NCBI RefSeq assembly: GCF_019279795.1 | Contig: NC_056744.1 | Span: 1,504,226,928-1,504,290,927 of the forward strand | Direction of reading: 5' to 3' | Origin: Protopterus annectens | Lineage: Eukaryota; Chordata; Ceratodontiformes; Protopteridae | Length of the DNA stretch: 64,000 bases | Shown: positions 35,304 through 46,958 of the stretch, in pieces | Position numbering within the stretch: the first letter of the stretch is position 1 | Layout: the number at the start of each line of letters is the position of its first letter | Notes under the pieces: model-generated | What the model was told of the DNA's origin: nothing | Seen by the model: only the letters and a program-made list of their open reading frames with translations | Database searches by the model: none | Translations under genes and position numbers: made by a program

Positions 35304-36110
35304 ATGTACACTGACAACCCTCTCCTCCTACCACCCAACACTACAACCTGTGAGAGATGCACTTATATAGCCAAACTGGAAGCCAAGCTCTCTCCAGCCA
35401 AGACTGTACTAGATAGAGAAGAGGAGAAGGTAAACACCTGCACCACACCACACTCAACACATAGTCTATCAAAATCTACACCACCTAAACCCACACATAT
35501 TAACACAAAACAAACACCTACATTCACAGAGGCTCTCAATAAAAATCTGCCCAAACAACAGAGAGCTCAAAAGCTAAAACGCAAGCAACCACCAGCCCCC
35601 AACACTACCTAAATGACACATATCCCACAAAATCAATGTACCCAACACACTAGTCATAGGTGACTTTATAGGCAGGCACACTGCTGTCTCACTCACCAGG
35701 CTAAACAAGGATAAAGTTACCGTCAGCTGCCTGTCGGGTGCCAGGATCCACCACATAATGCAAGCACTCAGGTCACTCCACAACAAGTACAAATATGACT
35801 CTGTCATTGTCCATGTTGGTGTGAATGGCCTGAGATGTACCTCCCTGGACTACATGAAAAGAGAAATGGAGGAGCTCTCAAATCATGTAGCCCAGGCAGG
35901 TATGACCATAACCCTGAGTAGCATCCTGCCATTGCCCAGAATTATACCAAAATACAAGGACAAAATGATTGACTTCAAGAATTGGCTAAGCTTCTGTTGT
36001 CATTCTAAGGGAATCCATTGTCTGTCTGCCTGGGATGACATGATCGACATGCTTTGCCAGAGATGGCCTGCACCTGTCGCCCCTGGGATTCCAGATACTG
36101 GCTAAGGCTT
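35304..36110 (+). pseudogene. LINE-B copy 6 ORF1 with SGNH/GDSL esterase domain
   Basis: CR1 ORF1 is known to encode an esterase of the SGNH fold. The first frame (35304-35612) has TCERCTYIAKLEAKLS, a Cys-x-x-Cys pair followed by a coiled coil, then a Pro/Thr/Lys-rich stretch. A second frame (35758-36105) has DSVIVHVGVNGLRC (the block with the oxyanion Asn), SILPLPR, the basic FKNWL stretch and SAWDDM. The last block in another frame is RDGLHLSPLGF-like (C-terminal Asp-x-x-His; seen intact in copy 2). The first esterase block lies near 35650 (VIGDFIGR form, where most SGNH enzymes have GDS). The gene needs about three frame changes and so is dead. Confidence 0.75.
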
Positions 36111-36523
36111 TTGCCACCCCTATAGTGCTTTTTTAGGCAAGGTTCAAATGACAAACTCACCACCATAGCAAGTATAAGCAAGCAAAATCTGAGGGTAATG
36201 CTACTCAATGCTAGAAGTCTAAACCTCAAAATGCACTCACTCGAGACACTCCATAAAATGGAGAACATCGACATCTGTGCAGTGACAGAGACCTGGTTCA
36301 AGGTTCCAGAGAGCACCCCTGCATTACCAGGCTATAACTCATACCACACCTTTCAGCCACCTAACCTGGACTGAAACACTAAAGGAGGAGGCGTGTCCAT
36401 ATTCATTAAGGATATCCACACCTCCAGGCAGTTGCTCAACATAATGCATCCAAAATTATCAAAATGCAACTAACAGTGGGCAAGACTGCAATCTAGGTTG
36501 TAGCTTGTTACTGATCCCCAGCC

Positions 36524-37561
36524 ATGCCTCAGGATACCCACTCCATGTTTCTTGACATACTGGGTAATATTAAGGTACAGCCCAATACCCTAATAATAGG
36601 CGATTTCAACTACCCCACCATCAACTGGGAAAAATACTCACGTACTAACTCATTTGCTCAACGCTTTCTGGAATTCATAAAATCCAATGCCCTGGATCAG
36701 CTTGTCCATACCCCCACCAGGGGCAGCAATATCCTGGACCTGGTCACTACCAATATGGGCAACCGATGTTCCATGCCAGAGGTCAAATCCTCACTGGTCA
36801 GATCTGACCACAAGCTAATCACCCTAGACATCAATATCCCGTTCCCACCCCCCATTAAGGAAACCACCATAAAAAACTTCTCCAAAGCCAACATCATGCT
36901 TCTTAAGACAGAAGTGGCAAGCTTCATGCCACCCATACAGATGGAAAATAGAGGTAGGACTACTGAATCCTATACAAATGCAGTGTATGAGCATATACAC
37001 AAGTGCATGGATCATGCCATCCCCAACAGAACCAAGATGCTATCCTCCAAAAAAAGGAAGCCAATCTGGTGGTCCCCTGCCATAAACAAACTCTACAACA
37101 GAAGGAAAAAGCTGTTGCAAAAAAGAGTAAAATCCCCTGATTGCAGGAACTCCCTGGTCAGCCTCAGTAAGAAGCTGAGATCCCTCATAAAATCCTCCAA
37201 AGCTAGTTATGAAAATAAAATCATTACTGATTCTAAAGACAACCACAAAGCTTTCTACAGCTATGTCAAGAATCGCAATGGCGACACTCAGATCTGCTCT
37301 GAGCTACAGCACTATGGCACTAGATATACAGAACCAACTGATATTGCCGACATCCTGGCAGATAGGTTCAGTGCAAACTTCAACCCCCTTGCCCCCCCCA
37401 AAGGGCCCATATCTATACCGGAAGAATGCAAAGTCCCTGTAATCATGGCTGCACAAATAAAGACCTCACTCTCCAAAGCCAAGAACACAGCATCCATGGG
37501 ACCTGACAAAATCCCAGGCTGCATTCTGCATGAACTACAGAATGAGCTGGCACCCACCTAA
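36524..37561 (+). pseudogene. LINE-B copy 6 endonuclease end, linker and start of reverse transcriptase
   Basis: A 345-residue open frame. Residues 1-110 hold the second half of the APE endonuclease: IGDFNYPTINW, TPTRGSNILDLVTTNMGN, and SDHKLITLDI with the catalytic SDH. Residues ~120-260 are the linker (NRTKMLSSKKRKPIWWSPAI, NHKAFYSYVKN). Residues ~295-345 begin the reverse transcriptase (SLSKAKNTASMGPDKIPGC). The first half of the endonuclease is just upstream (about 36180-36480: LRVMLLNARSLN, VTETWF, GGGVSIFIKD) in other frames. The frame ends at a stop at 37559-37561. The APE domain nicks the target; here it is the best-preserved example in the window. Confidence 0.85.
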
Positions 37562-37566
37562 GTACT

Positions 37567-38760
37567 ATGTTCAGTCATAGCTTCACTTCAGGCTTTGTGC
37601 CTACTGAATGGTGCACAGTGACGGTTATCCAACTCCACAAAGGGGGCGCCACCACGGACCCTGGGAACTACAGCCCCATTAGCCTGATGAGTTTAGTCTG
37701 CAAGGCCATGGAACATATCATCTTGGAGCTTATAAATCAGGACATAGGTAACCTCCAAACTCTGGACTCCACTCAGTTTGGGTTTGTAAAAGGTAGGCCA
37801 TGTTCCCTAAACCTGATTGACATCTTTGAAGCAGTCACCAGAGCCGTGGACGAGGGTAAGGTGGTGCACACAGCTTATCTTGACCTCACCAAGGTTTTTG
37901 ACACCATCCCCCACTCTGGAATTATAGATAAATTCACTATGTCACAATATGGGTGGCCAACTGGCTCACTGACAGAACCCACACAGTGAAAGTAGCTGAC
38001 TCAACATCATGGCCTCAAGCTCAATGCCAAGAAGTGCACTGTCATCCCCTTTGGAAAAGCACTGTACCCATGAACTACCACATAGGCGGTAGCCTACTAA
38101 ACACTGAAAGTGTGATAAGAGACCTTCGGACACAGGTGGACAGTAGTCTCTCCTTTAATAATCACATCACCACAATAGTCAGGAAATCCTTCTACGTGGC
38201 CCACCTTATCACAAAGGGGTTCACCTCCAGAAAAAAAAGAGGTTATTGTTCCTCTCTACTCATCCCTTATCAGACCCATTATGGAGTACAATATCCCGTT
38301 TGGCATGTACCTCGCAAGATATCTACAACAACTGGAAAGGCCACAGAAATACTTCACTAAGAGGATTACTGGCCTCAAAAAGATGCCATATGCAGACCAT
38401 CTCAAAAAACTCCAGCTATACTCCATCGCTTATCACCTACTCAGAGGCGACCTCTGCCTAACATACAAAGCCATGTCAAACCCAGATCTGTTGGACATGC
38501 TACACTTAAAGAAACCCCAATCCCTCTGAGCCACACACTACAGGGTCCTAAACCTTGCCACCACAATAAACAGAATGTGCTGGAGGGATAGATTCCTGTC
38601 CCAGAGACTTTCCATGCTCTGGAACAGACTACCCATTCATATAAAGCAAAGCTCCTCATTAGCCCTCTTTAAGAAAAATCTTGATAATTGGATGGGAAAT
38701 AGGAAATTCACCCCAGGGATCACTTTTGTGGCTCTGCTAGACAGGGACACAGGAAAATAG
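37567..38760 (+). pseudogene. LINE-B copy 6 reverse transcriptase with catalytic deletion
   Basis: Readable in three frames: TVIQLHKGGATTDPGNYSPI, LINQDIGNLQTLDSTQFGFV, LDLTKVFDTIPHSGIIDKF and WLTDRTHTVKVADS up to about 38007. Then it jumps directly to HGLKLNAKKC-type sequence at about 38010-38045. Comparison with copy 5 shows that everything between VADS and HGLKLNAKKC, about 80-90 residues, is missing. That segment includes the VPQGSVLGPLLFGIYFSEV and FADD catalytic blocks, so the copy lacks its active site. The thumb and C-terminal region follow (38281-38529 frame, LERPQKYFTKRITGLKKMPY; 38575-38760 frame, WNRLPIHIKQSSSLALFKKN). Confidence 0.85.
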
Positions 38761-38859
38761 CTTTCTTAGGTGGCGAAAGCAAGGGAACTTTTTTGGCTAG
38801 GCTTATATAGGCCCCAGGGCCGATAGCCTAGTATCTACCTATGAACTTATGAACTTATA

Positions 38860-40480
38860 AAATGCTGCATACTACAAGTTGAAAGGGCACTCTTTCAATT
38901 CTACACTGACTGTGTAAACAGTACTGCAGAAGGGACTAAAATAAAGCTGCAAGAGGGAAATATACTGGTCTGTATTAATGATTCAGTAATCATTGGAAGA
39001 CAACCCTGATTTTTTTTTGTTATCATAGCTTTTAATAATTATCCCACAGCCAGGTTTGATTAAGTAATCAGGGTACCATCAACATGTATAGTAGTTGGAC
39101 AAAACTACCAAAAAACAGTAGTCCACTTTAATATCTCATTCCCTCCTGACAGTACTAGCTATAGAAGACAAAGATCCTGGTATGATACTCTTTTAAGGGG
39201 AATGGGAACAGGCTTAGGGGTATTAAACTCAATTAACATAGAAATATTGTCAAACAGATTAAAACTGACAGGTCAGGATATTTCACAAATTGTACATTTA
39301 CAGGCACAATGGTTACCTACCATATGGATATCACAGAAATAAAACATGAATTTTCAAAAGGATTTCTTACAGCATTTTAATTACTCTTTAATTAGCATCT
39401 TAGGGTTTAATGTTAATGTTACTAAATTTGTAGATTGGACTAAATGTACTTTGCAATCTTTATATGTACAAATGCAAAAAAATCAATGCAAATACAATTA
39501 ATATCTAACAATAAATATATGTGGAAAACTGTTTGAAAAATGGATTCCAAGTACTAATTAGATTGAAATGCATGAGCAACAAACAGTCTGTACAAATACA
39601 TACTGTACAAGAAAAGTTACACATTATAATGTAACAAGTTCAAAAGTAATGTGTCAAGTTGTAGTTTTACCACTGATTTTTGGACCACCGTTTTATCCGT
39701 ATCAGTACTGGTTACCCCAACGAGAGGGAAATTATATGGCTTTACAAAATAAAACTCACAAAACTGAACATTGTACCCATATAACTAATGGGCTGGTGTG
39801 TGTTGTTATCACTCACCAGTATATGAACCATGTTTTTTACAGCATTTCATAAATCTATGTAAATGGACAATTTTATCTTCTAGTTTTGAGATGTTCTCAG
39901 AAATAGCCCCACAATTTGTATGTATTGTAACACATCAAAGTTTACTATTTACTAAACAACATACCTTTGTAGGTTGTCTTAATAACATTACTCATTTAAC
40001 CTGGAATAATAACACATAAGTGTTTACTCCAGAAAACAAGGTCATAATGCCTTTGCAATAAAATCCGCAAACACTATATATAATTGATGAAGGATTTTCA
40101 CTAGAATCACTGTATAGAGTCATAAATGAAAGTAAACAGCTAATTGAACAATTGCAAAAGTTTAATAGAACAATCCCACGTCATGAATTAAATTCTGTAA
40201 TTGTAAAAAATAAGTTAATCAAGTTAGCGGAAAAAAAACTGAAGCAGACACAGCCCATAATTGGTGGGACATTTTTACAGGATGGTCTTCAAAAGGAAAA
40301 AAGTTGTTAGACTGGATTATATACCCAATTCTGGTAGTAGTGTTTGTTATCATTATACTCACTGTGTGGAACTGTATTTTAACTTGTATGAAAAGAAAAC
40401 TAAAGGATTTGTTTCCTAATGTGATTTCCATAAATCATGAAGAAAATTATGATCTGACCAAAGCATATATATTAATGTAA
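38860..40480 (+). pseudogene. Retroviral env, 3' part, fossil
   Basis: Env resumes after the CR1 insertion. Visible parts are a surface-side stretch with a glycosylation sequon (about 38880-39000), a transmembrane-subunit-like stretch with GMGTGLGVLNSINIEILSNR (about 39200-39265), cysteine-rich segments (about 39590-39990), a heptad-like stretch near 40090-40230, and a membrane anchor (LLDWIIYPILVVVFVIIILT, about 40308-40368) with a short basic cytoplasmic tail ending at about 40480. Broken many times; named as a fossil. Confidence 0.72.
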
Positions 40481-40493
40481 ACTAAGTGTTTTT

Positions 40494-40511
40494 AAAACAA
40501 AAAGGGAGAAC
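40494..40511 (+). promoter_or_regulatory. Polypurine tract before the 3' LTR
   Basis: aaaacaaaaagggagaac directly precedes the TGTTAG start of the 3' LTR. This is the usual position and composition of the plus-strand primer site. Confidence 0.8.
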
Positions 40512-41248
40512 TGTTAGAAGTATGTATTTAGACACTTACAATAGTGCATGTACACTTCTGTTTGTTAGAATAGAATATATATATATAGTAAAATATAGAC
40601 ATTTAGTTGCATGTACATTTCTGTTTGCTAGCATATACACATTAAAGGGTTAAGCTTTTCTTTGTTTGAAAAATAAATGTATGTTTTGGCATCCTACTGT
40701 GTGTGATACAAAAGGTTCTGTGCTTGGTACAAGCTTCAAGGAGAACTACAGATAAGAATGCCTCTCTGCCTCCTGAGAAACCCATGTGCAGGAATGAACA
40801 ATTCCCTGAGTTTAAGATTGTCACATAATTTACCTTGAAACAGAACACAAATTACCTTATCAACAGACTGCATTAGATCAAACAAATTCCAGTAGTATTA
40901 ACATCAACGGACTGCTTTCATGGACAGGTTCCTAATGACACAAAAAGTGTATAAAAGGACAGTGAAATTAAATGGTGTTGGATTTGATTTTTTTGTTAGA
41001 TCTGTTACATGTAGGAACAAATTTGTTCTGAGGTAAATGGAGAATGGAAATCTATAATCCATACTTGTACTGAAAGACTAAACCTGAGACATTTAAAGCT
41101 GTAAACTATAACAGTATATTATGTGTCATCTGTTACATAGATAAGTTATTTTATTAGTACTGCGCATAAGTTAATACAGTGCTGATAAAGTTAACAGCCT
41201 ACAAGGCTCAGTGCATTAATCAGACTTTGGTTTCAGCAAGCAGCAGCA
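40512..41248 (+). repeat. 3' LTR of the endogenous retrovirus
   Basis: Starts TGTTAGAAGTATGTATTTAG like the 5' LTR and ends CAGCAGCA. A TATA-like box (gtataaaagg) lies at about 40949. It is about 17 bases shorter overall than the 5' copy, with indels both ways. Flanking sequence after it (ttttaaag) does not match the bases before the 5' LTR (aggaca). Confidence 0.93.
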
Positions 41249-42399
41249 TTTTAAAGAAATTTTCATGACAGATATGACATAATTCTGTTCAATGGTCATT
41301 TTCATAGTCACTGTATCAAATTACTTTTTTGTGCAAGAATTCACTTTGATTAATGTCTGAGTTCATGTGGTATTGTCATAAATGACCATAGTGAAAAAAA
41401 TATAACAACAAAAACTGTAAAAGTCACAATGCTTTTTTGATAAAGTCATTTTCAGACAAACACTTTTGAAACTTATTTCATATAGGGAAGGCATGAAACA
41501 AAAATAATCTAGGCACTTTAAATTATATCTGCTGAAAATCACCACAGTTAAGACCATGCATTTACCATTAATTCATTACATCCGAGTGACGCCTCCAGGT
41601 GCATCTGCAGTTAACACCTATTGGTACCTCTTGGCGTCAAATAGTGCTTGCTCATATTTGCATCAATAATTCCAAAACCACGCTATGTACAAGGTTTTAA
41701 AAGGTTTCACCTTAAAGCTTACGTAATGGCAAACTCAACTGCATTAATATTTGACCTCTGTCTAGTACAGGTAAATAGATATTAACTGTTGTTTTTATGA
41801 TATTAATTTATATAGATATAATTTTCACATTTTTCTAAATATCTGAACAACCAAGTTACACAGACAAAACTCCTTAGCCTTATATGAAAGCTCTCAGCTA
41901 GATGAATAAAATGCTGCTGACAGTATACATGTAACTTGAGTGGTTGCTGAGATATTGTAAGTTGTTTACAAAATATTACAAATGTAATAGTTACTATATT
42001 AACTGTGACTTATAAAATTCAGTTTAAGACCTAGAACCTAAAGAATACTACCACTATAAAAATAGTTTGTACTGAAGAGTTTGCCATTTATACTTCTTTC
42101 ATAACCCCTATGGTTCCAGCGATATGAACATTTGTTTGAAATGTGAGGACTTAATTTGATTCTGTCAAAAGGCTTAGGCTCTGCCCATTGGAAGTTACAG
42201 TGCACATTTCCTGAGCTCCATTGTTTTCTAATGTTAATTGCTTTCTCACTGCACCTCACACGTGTGTAATGTTTTCAATTAAAGACGCTAAAAAATGCTC
42301 TGTTTTATTGCTGTAGCCATTCACCAATTGGGATAGCATACAGTACTGATAAATACTTGTTAATTTATTTAAATGATTTAGCTCTAAGCATAGTAATGT
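41249..42399. other. No gene seen
   Basis: AT-rich flank of the provirus. No domain, tandem repeat or known repeat was recognised; 41363-41557 and 42038-42259 are short chance frames. Confidence 0.4.
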
Positions 42400-42660
42400 C
42401 TTTCAGCTTTTCCTGGTTAGGGGTCTCCACAGCGGACCTCCGGTCCGCTAATGATTGGCAGTGGATTTTTATGCTGCTGAGGTGCCAGCCCGACACCCAA
42501 CCTTCAAAGAAGGCACACCCATTCATGAATGCACCGACCTGCATGTCTTTAAGCGTCACTCAACCATGGGGAGGACATGCAGACTCCACACAGAAGGCGT
42601 TCCAGCTGAGAGTCGAACAGGTGAACCTCTTGCTGTGAAGCGACAACGCTGACCGCTGAG
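42400..42660 (-). mobile_element. SINE-2, second copy
   Basis: Minus-strand copy. The tail on the plus strand reads tttcagcttttcctggttag gggtctccacagcggacc, then tgattggcagtggatttttatg. The body has gcacacccattcatgaatgc and ggacatgcagactccacaca. The head has gagagtcgaacaggtgaac (degenerate B box) and cttgctgtgaagcgacaacg. It is the same family as 19376-19648, with the same switch from head to a non-L2 tail. Confidence 0.82.
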
Positions 42661-44543
42661 GAATGCTGAGGTGGAAACAAAAAGGAAGTTAAGCGACAAT
42701 TGATGAATTCATGATGTAGTACAATGCATGAAAGGGTCTGCTCTAAAAAAGTATCATGCCTCCATCTGCATGCTAAATTATGTACACGTAATACAGACCT
42801 CTTTATTATGGCTTTAGGCGTCAGGACTTGATAAGAACTTGTGAAGGATTTGGGAAGAGTGCACGAAAAGCAACAGAAAAATAACTAAATGCAGGTTATT
42901 CATGTAGGGAGAGTACAAAAAGAGCCAGAAGGAAATATCTTAAATATGAATAGAGAGAGTAGAAGCTGATAAAAGAAAATGTTACTGAGGAGGTCTAAAC
43001 TTATTATAATGGGGCTGTAAGTAGATGTATACGACCATGATATATGAGTTTTGACACTGAGGTATTAATTCACATGGATATGAGAATTTGAAATGAGATA
43101 GTGGTAACTAAAGTAATGTTGTGTATATTTACAAATCGGTGTCCAGGAAAGATATGTGGTGCCAAGGGAAATTTTATGGGTGAAATAATCATGGATGATA
43201 ATAAATGCAATTTAAAAAAAATAACTTAGGAATAGTCAGCCCATGCCAAACAAAACACCAGTTGACAAAAAAAGATAAACAAAATGAACAGATATGATGA
43301 GATGCAAATCAGATCACTAAGACTTGTGACAGAATGTTATCAGTTTGTGGGTATGTCAGAAAAACATTGTTGCACTAGAGGAAAGGAAATTATCGCCTCT
43401 AATTGAAAAACAAAGTGTGTGCTTATGGGGGAGAGGGAAGTGGACAGGCAAATTATTTTGCTTTTAGCAAAGGTGAAGAGGAAAGGGCATTTGGGCTTAA
43501 AAATAAATTGCAGGCATATAATAGTTTCACAGTTACAATAGTGGGTCTATCTATATGTTTTTGTTACATAAAGTGAGAGGAAACAACAAACAGAAATTTA
43601 AAAAAACTAGAAAATGGTATGAGGGAATGGGAATTTTTCGAGGGGGGAGGAATATCTTACAGAAAGCTGAACAAATTGTGTATGTTTACATGCTTTCCCT
43701 ATATCGATGTGAGTTTTTTTTCCCTCACCTGGCAACCCCCCCCCCAACAAAAAAGAAACAAAAAACATGTTGAATTGCTACTCTAAATTTCCACTGTATA
43801 TAATCTTTGCCTTTGCCTGTGCGTCGTGAGATATGGCCGGAAAACTTCTGCAAGCATCAATCTACTTACCCAGTTTAACATATAATTAAATAAATAGAAA
43901 TAAACATTTGGAAGTAATTATAACTGGAGCAATGTGTGTGACTAATGCTGTTTCTGTGGGGAGGCCTGAGGTTATTATTACTGAGCATTCTAAGGAAGTT
44001 GAAGAGTTTGAGTGTGGTTTTGTGGGAACACACTGATTGTAGCAAAGCATGAAACTTAACTGCACATGTGTTTCGATTAACAGCAGGAGATTACCAACCC
44101 ATGAACAAAGAAAGGGTGGTGTGAGATGGCAGTATATAATGCAGTTGCGACATTTTTGGTCCCCTTCCCTGTTCTCCCGACAGTCACTGAACTCCATTCC
44201 CACTGACCTATTTGACCTCAGTTTCCAGCATCTGTGGACACTGGACATAGAACGTGAGATCTGGGACTACTGGGAGCTCAGAAGGCTCCCTTTGTCAGCT
44301 TGAAGGCACTGTGTATGCACTTCTGCAAACCTAGTATACTGAGTTAACCAGTGATGCTGTCCTTGGCAGAAATTCAGCCTCATACTCCTCCTCTTTTGTA
44401 CATGGGTGAGTATTGTTCAGCCCAAATTCAGGATAACACTCAACCCTCCCTCAAACTGGAAACATTCTGTCACAAATCATGTATTTTTTCTTTTTTGTCG
44501 ACTAGGCTAGCCATTCACTCTCTGTCTCCTCCAGTACTTTTAT
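42661..44543. other. No gene seen (1.9 kb)
   Basis: AT-rich sequence with a poly-C run at 43737-43743. The overlapping opposite-strand frames at 43886-44303 have no known domain. No element ends recognised. Confidence 0.4.
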
Positions 44544-45480
44544 TGTATTTATTTATTTATTTATTTCCAGTTTGATGACCGGAGAGGTCCACTGGGCTCA
44601 AAGAGCCCGTTTTCAGTGGAGGCCCAGGGAGAAAAGCTCCAATAATACATAGTACAAGCTCCATAATATGAAGTACAATACATAGTGGAAACAGAAACAA
44701 ACTAAGCAAATTTTACATACAAAATAGCAAAAACTAAACAAAAGTTATACAGCAGCTTGGAGAAGGATGTAAAGCATATTTACATGTTTAGTGGTTGAGA
44801 ACAGTAGTACAAGGTTAAATTAATACAGAGGTTTAAATCATCTAAGAATGATATAGATGTAACATTAGCATGGATGAGTTCTTTATGCATGAATATTAGC
44901 ATGAGTTAAATTAATACAGAGATTTAGGTCCTCTGAGAATGGTATAGAGGTAGCATTAGCATGAAGGCAGTACATAGGGTTAATCAATAGTGTGTAAGGA
45001 AGAATAAACGTTGTGTGTTATAATAAAGTATTTATGTATTAAGCAGGTTAGGTAGGTGGAGTGCAATTGCATTTCCATTTTTGGGAGAGGTAAGAATGCA
45101 GCTGGGTTTTAGAAGTGTTCAGAGTTCTCAGAAATTCTTAGAGATGGAGGGAGAGAATTCCATTTTTTGGCGACGGAAAAGGATAGGAGAAGCTGACCAG
45201 TGGGAGGGTTTGGTTTATAAACAGAGATTAGATTTTGGTGGGTAGATCTTAGAGTTCTGATTGGGGTTTATAATGTTAAGATGTTTGTTAGTGCTGGGCA
45301 TATAGTTGGTTTGAAAATAAGCTTGTGAGTGGTGATGAGTTGGAGGTAGTCAAGGTAGTTTGGGAGTTCTAGCCATTGCAGCTGATGGAGAGGTTTACAG
45401 TGGTGAGTAGAGTATTTGGAAGTGGTGGCGAACTTTGAGATTTTATTGTACCTAGATATATACCTAGATAGGTATAATAT
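44544..45480 (-). mobile_element. LINE-A copy 2: L2-clade LINE 3' end
   Basis: On the minus strand the 3' tail at 44544-44640 reads ggagcttttctccctgggcc, then ccactgaaaacgggc and aaataaataaataaa. This is the same tail plan as LINE-A at 5960-6035 and SINE-1. The coding end at about 45090-45480 reads in part TPIRTLRSTHQNLISVYKPN and AKKWNSLPPSLR, the L2-type C-terminal 'LRSS.QNLL…KLWNSLP..LR' block. The 5' end is truncated. Between tail and coding end lies about 450 bases of 3' UTR, with a repeated pair of words (gttaaattaatacagag at about 44814 and 44906). Confidence 0.75.
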
Positions 45481-46147
45481 CTAGATCTAATTATCAAACC
45501 ATGACATTTGGGCCACAGTCAGGACTTTGTCTCTCTATGCCATGGCTCTGGATTTTAAGAGAGATAAACTGATATGTCCTAAGAATGAGTAATAAAATGA
45601 GATGTGTGAAAGTTTAGTTTCAGATGGATATGCTGATGCAAAAATTATAAAAAAACAGCACAAGTTTAACATGTGATTATGTAATAGAACGTTCTTTGCA
45701 ATGCAGGCAGAAAAACACAGTACTGTTTGTTTCAGAATGTCAAATGCAGAAAACTGATAACACTCTATGGGGAAGTCTGACATCCTCATTTACAAATCAG
45801 CAAAAAGCTCTACTCATTTGTAAAAAAGAATTACAATGAAGCCATTTACACAGTAAGTGTTGTAATCTTCATTTATCGCTATACTTTGAATAAAATATTC
45901 ATTAGCTGGGGAGGAAGGTTTCAGCCACTGAGAAGTCTTGTAAAGACATGCAAAACAGACAGCTGATCAGAGAAGAAAGCTGGAGTTAAATTGACCAGGA
46001 ACTGACAGGTATTTCTACCTTTTCTCACACTTCCCTGTCAAATACTTTTAAAGAATTTCCCTTCAAAGGGATGACATTCTCTACCATCGTAAGATTTAGG
46101 AATTGATCACTGTATTGAAGGCATTAAAGATCATATAGTGCTACAAG
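45481..46147. other. No gene seen; possible 5' leader of the next exon
   Basis: No recognised repeat. The frame of the downstream exon is closed by TAG at 46136-46138, so if 46148 is a start codon this region holds promoter or untranslated sequence; if not, it is intron. Confidence 0.3.
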
Positions 46148-46579
46148 ATGTACAGACCACAAGCTTGTGAGGTGTGCTTGGATCACCACATAGCTACAGT
46201 AAAAATTCTAAGAAGTTTTCAACAGCACAGTCATGGGGGTTACCAGGTGTCTGTACTGCAAAAGAGTGAAACCAGAGAAAGCTTGGTAACTACGGGAATG
46301 CAGTCTGAGAAGAATGTGGGAGAACAAGCATCTGCCTTGCAAGAAGCTAACTTTGGACCTTGCAGATATAACCATTCAGTTTCTGTGTCGGTGCAGAGTA
46401 CACTCTTCAGACCAGTCTGTTCTGAAAGATCAAGGCAAAAGATGTGTCCTATTGCAGTAAGGGTTCGACAGCAGAGACTATCTCTTTTAACAGATATTAT
46501 ATCACAGCTGGTGGATGTTGAACAGAATCACATCAGTTCTGTTATTAAGGAACATAATAACTTCTCATTTCATCCAAAG
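46148..46579 (+). CDS. Candidate host exon, unrecognised protein
   Basis: The only open frame in the window that looks like neither a repeat nor a transposon. It has 144 codons of mixed, non-repetitive composition, beginning MYRPQACEVCLDHHIATVKI and ending NHISSVIKEHNNFSFHPK. The last Lys codon abuts CCAAAG|GTAAAT, a good splice donor at 46580, in phase 0. The ATG has A at -3, and TAG lies four codons upstream. So either this is a first coding exon starting at 46148, or the exon begins at an acceptor at CAAG (46147) or ACAG (46155). The C-terminal part is helical and basic (VRVRQQRLSLLTDIISQLVD). I see no signal peptide, membrane segment or known domain, and no second exon in the window. Low-complexity Leu codons after 46600 belong to the presumed intron. 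Confidence 0.4.
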
Positions 46580-46802
46580 GTAAATGGCTCTACCATCCTG
46601 CTTCTCCTTCTCCTTCTAGCTTGAATGTTTAACTTTCTGCATTGTATAAGTAGTTAATGTTACTCTGTGCAGCATGTAATGTGAAAATGGTTAGCAGTAG
46701 CTTGATGAACATCTAATGTTCTGTTCAGTCATGGTCAAAATAAGTGTAAGTTTAATTAACTAGGGTAGTTCCATGGCTTGAACTGGCAGACAAGTGCATG
46801 CA

Positions 46803-46819
46803 GGCACACACACACGCAC

Positions 46820-46900
<81 letters not shown>

Positions 46901-46917
46901 TGCACACATGCACACAT

Positions 46918-46955
<38 letters not shown>
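46803..46955. repeat. (CA)n microsatellite with CG and TG interruptions
   Basis: About 150 bases of CA with acacgcac and gcacatgcac interruptions. It lies 220 bases beyond the candidate exon, in the presumed intron. Frames across it are artefacts. Confidence 0.96.

Positions 46956-46958
<3 letters not shown>

Larger units (their letters stand above)
33937..38858 (+). mobile_element. LINE-B copy 6: nearly full-length CR1 inserted in env
   Basis: A 4.9-kb plus-strand CR1 with all parts in order: two tandem 5' UTR monomers (33937-34985), ORF1 with an N-terminal cysteine/coiled-coil segment and an esterase domain (35304-36110), APE endonuclease (about 36170-36850), linker, reverse transcriptase (to about 38760) and a 3' UTR ending ggctaggcttatataggccc … tatgaacttatgaacttata, i.e. 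the 8-bp terminal repeat. The env sequence of the host retrovirus stops at the first monomer and resumes after the tail. No clear target duplication is seen. An internal deletion in the reverse transcriptase makes it inactive. Confidence 0.9.
25409..41248 (+). mobile_element. Class I-like endogenous retrovirus, broken, with nested LINEs
   Basis: A provirus fossil bounded by two LTRs in the same orientation, with gag-, protease-, reverse transcriptase-, RNase H-, integrase- and env-like remains in the standard order. It spans 15.8 kb; removing the three LINE-B insertions (about 27525-27648, 28347-29676, 33937-38858) leaves about 9.5 kb, the normal size of a simple retrovirus. The GPF motif in the integrase tail and a DLR.VN-type reverse transcriptase block favour a gamma/epsilon (class I-like) affinity over the spumavirus or Ty3 type. 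It is clearly dead, with many breaks spread over all genes. The LTRs differ by about 7% over the first ~270 bases by my count, so the insertion is of moderate to old age. No target duplication was found next to the LTRs. Confidence 0.92.
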
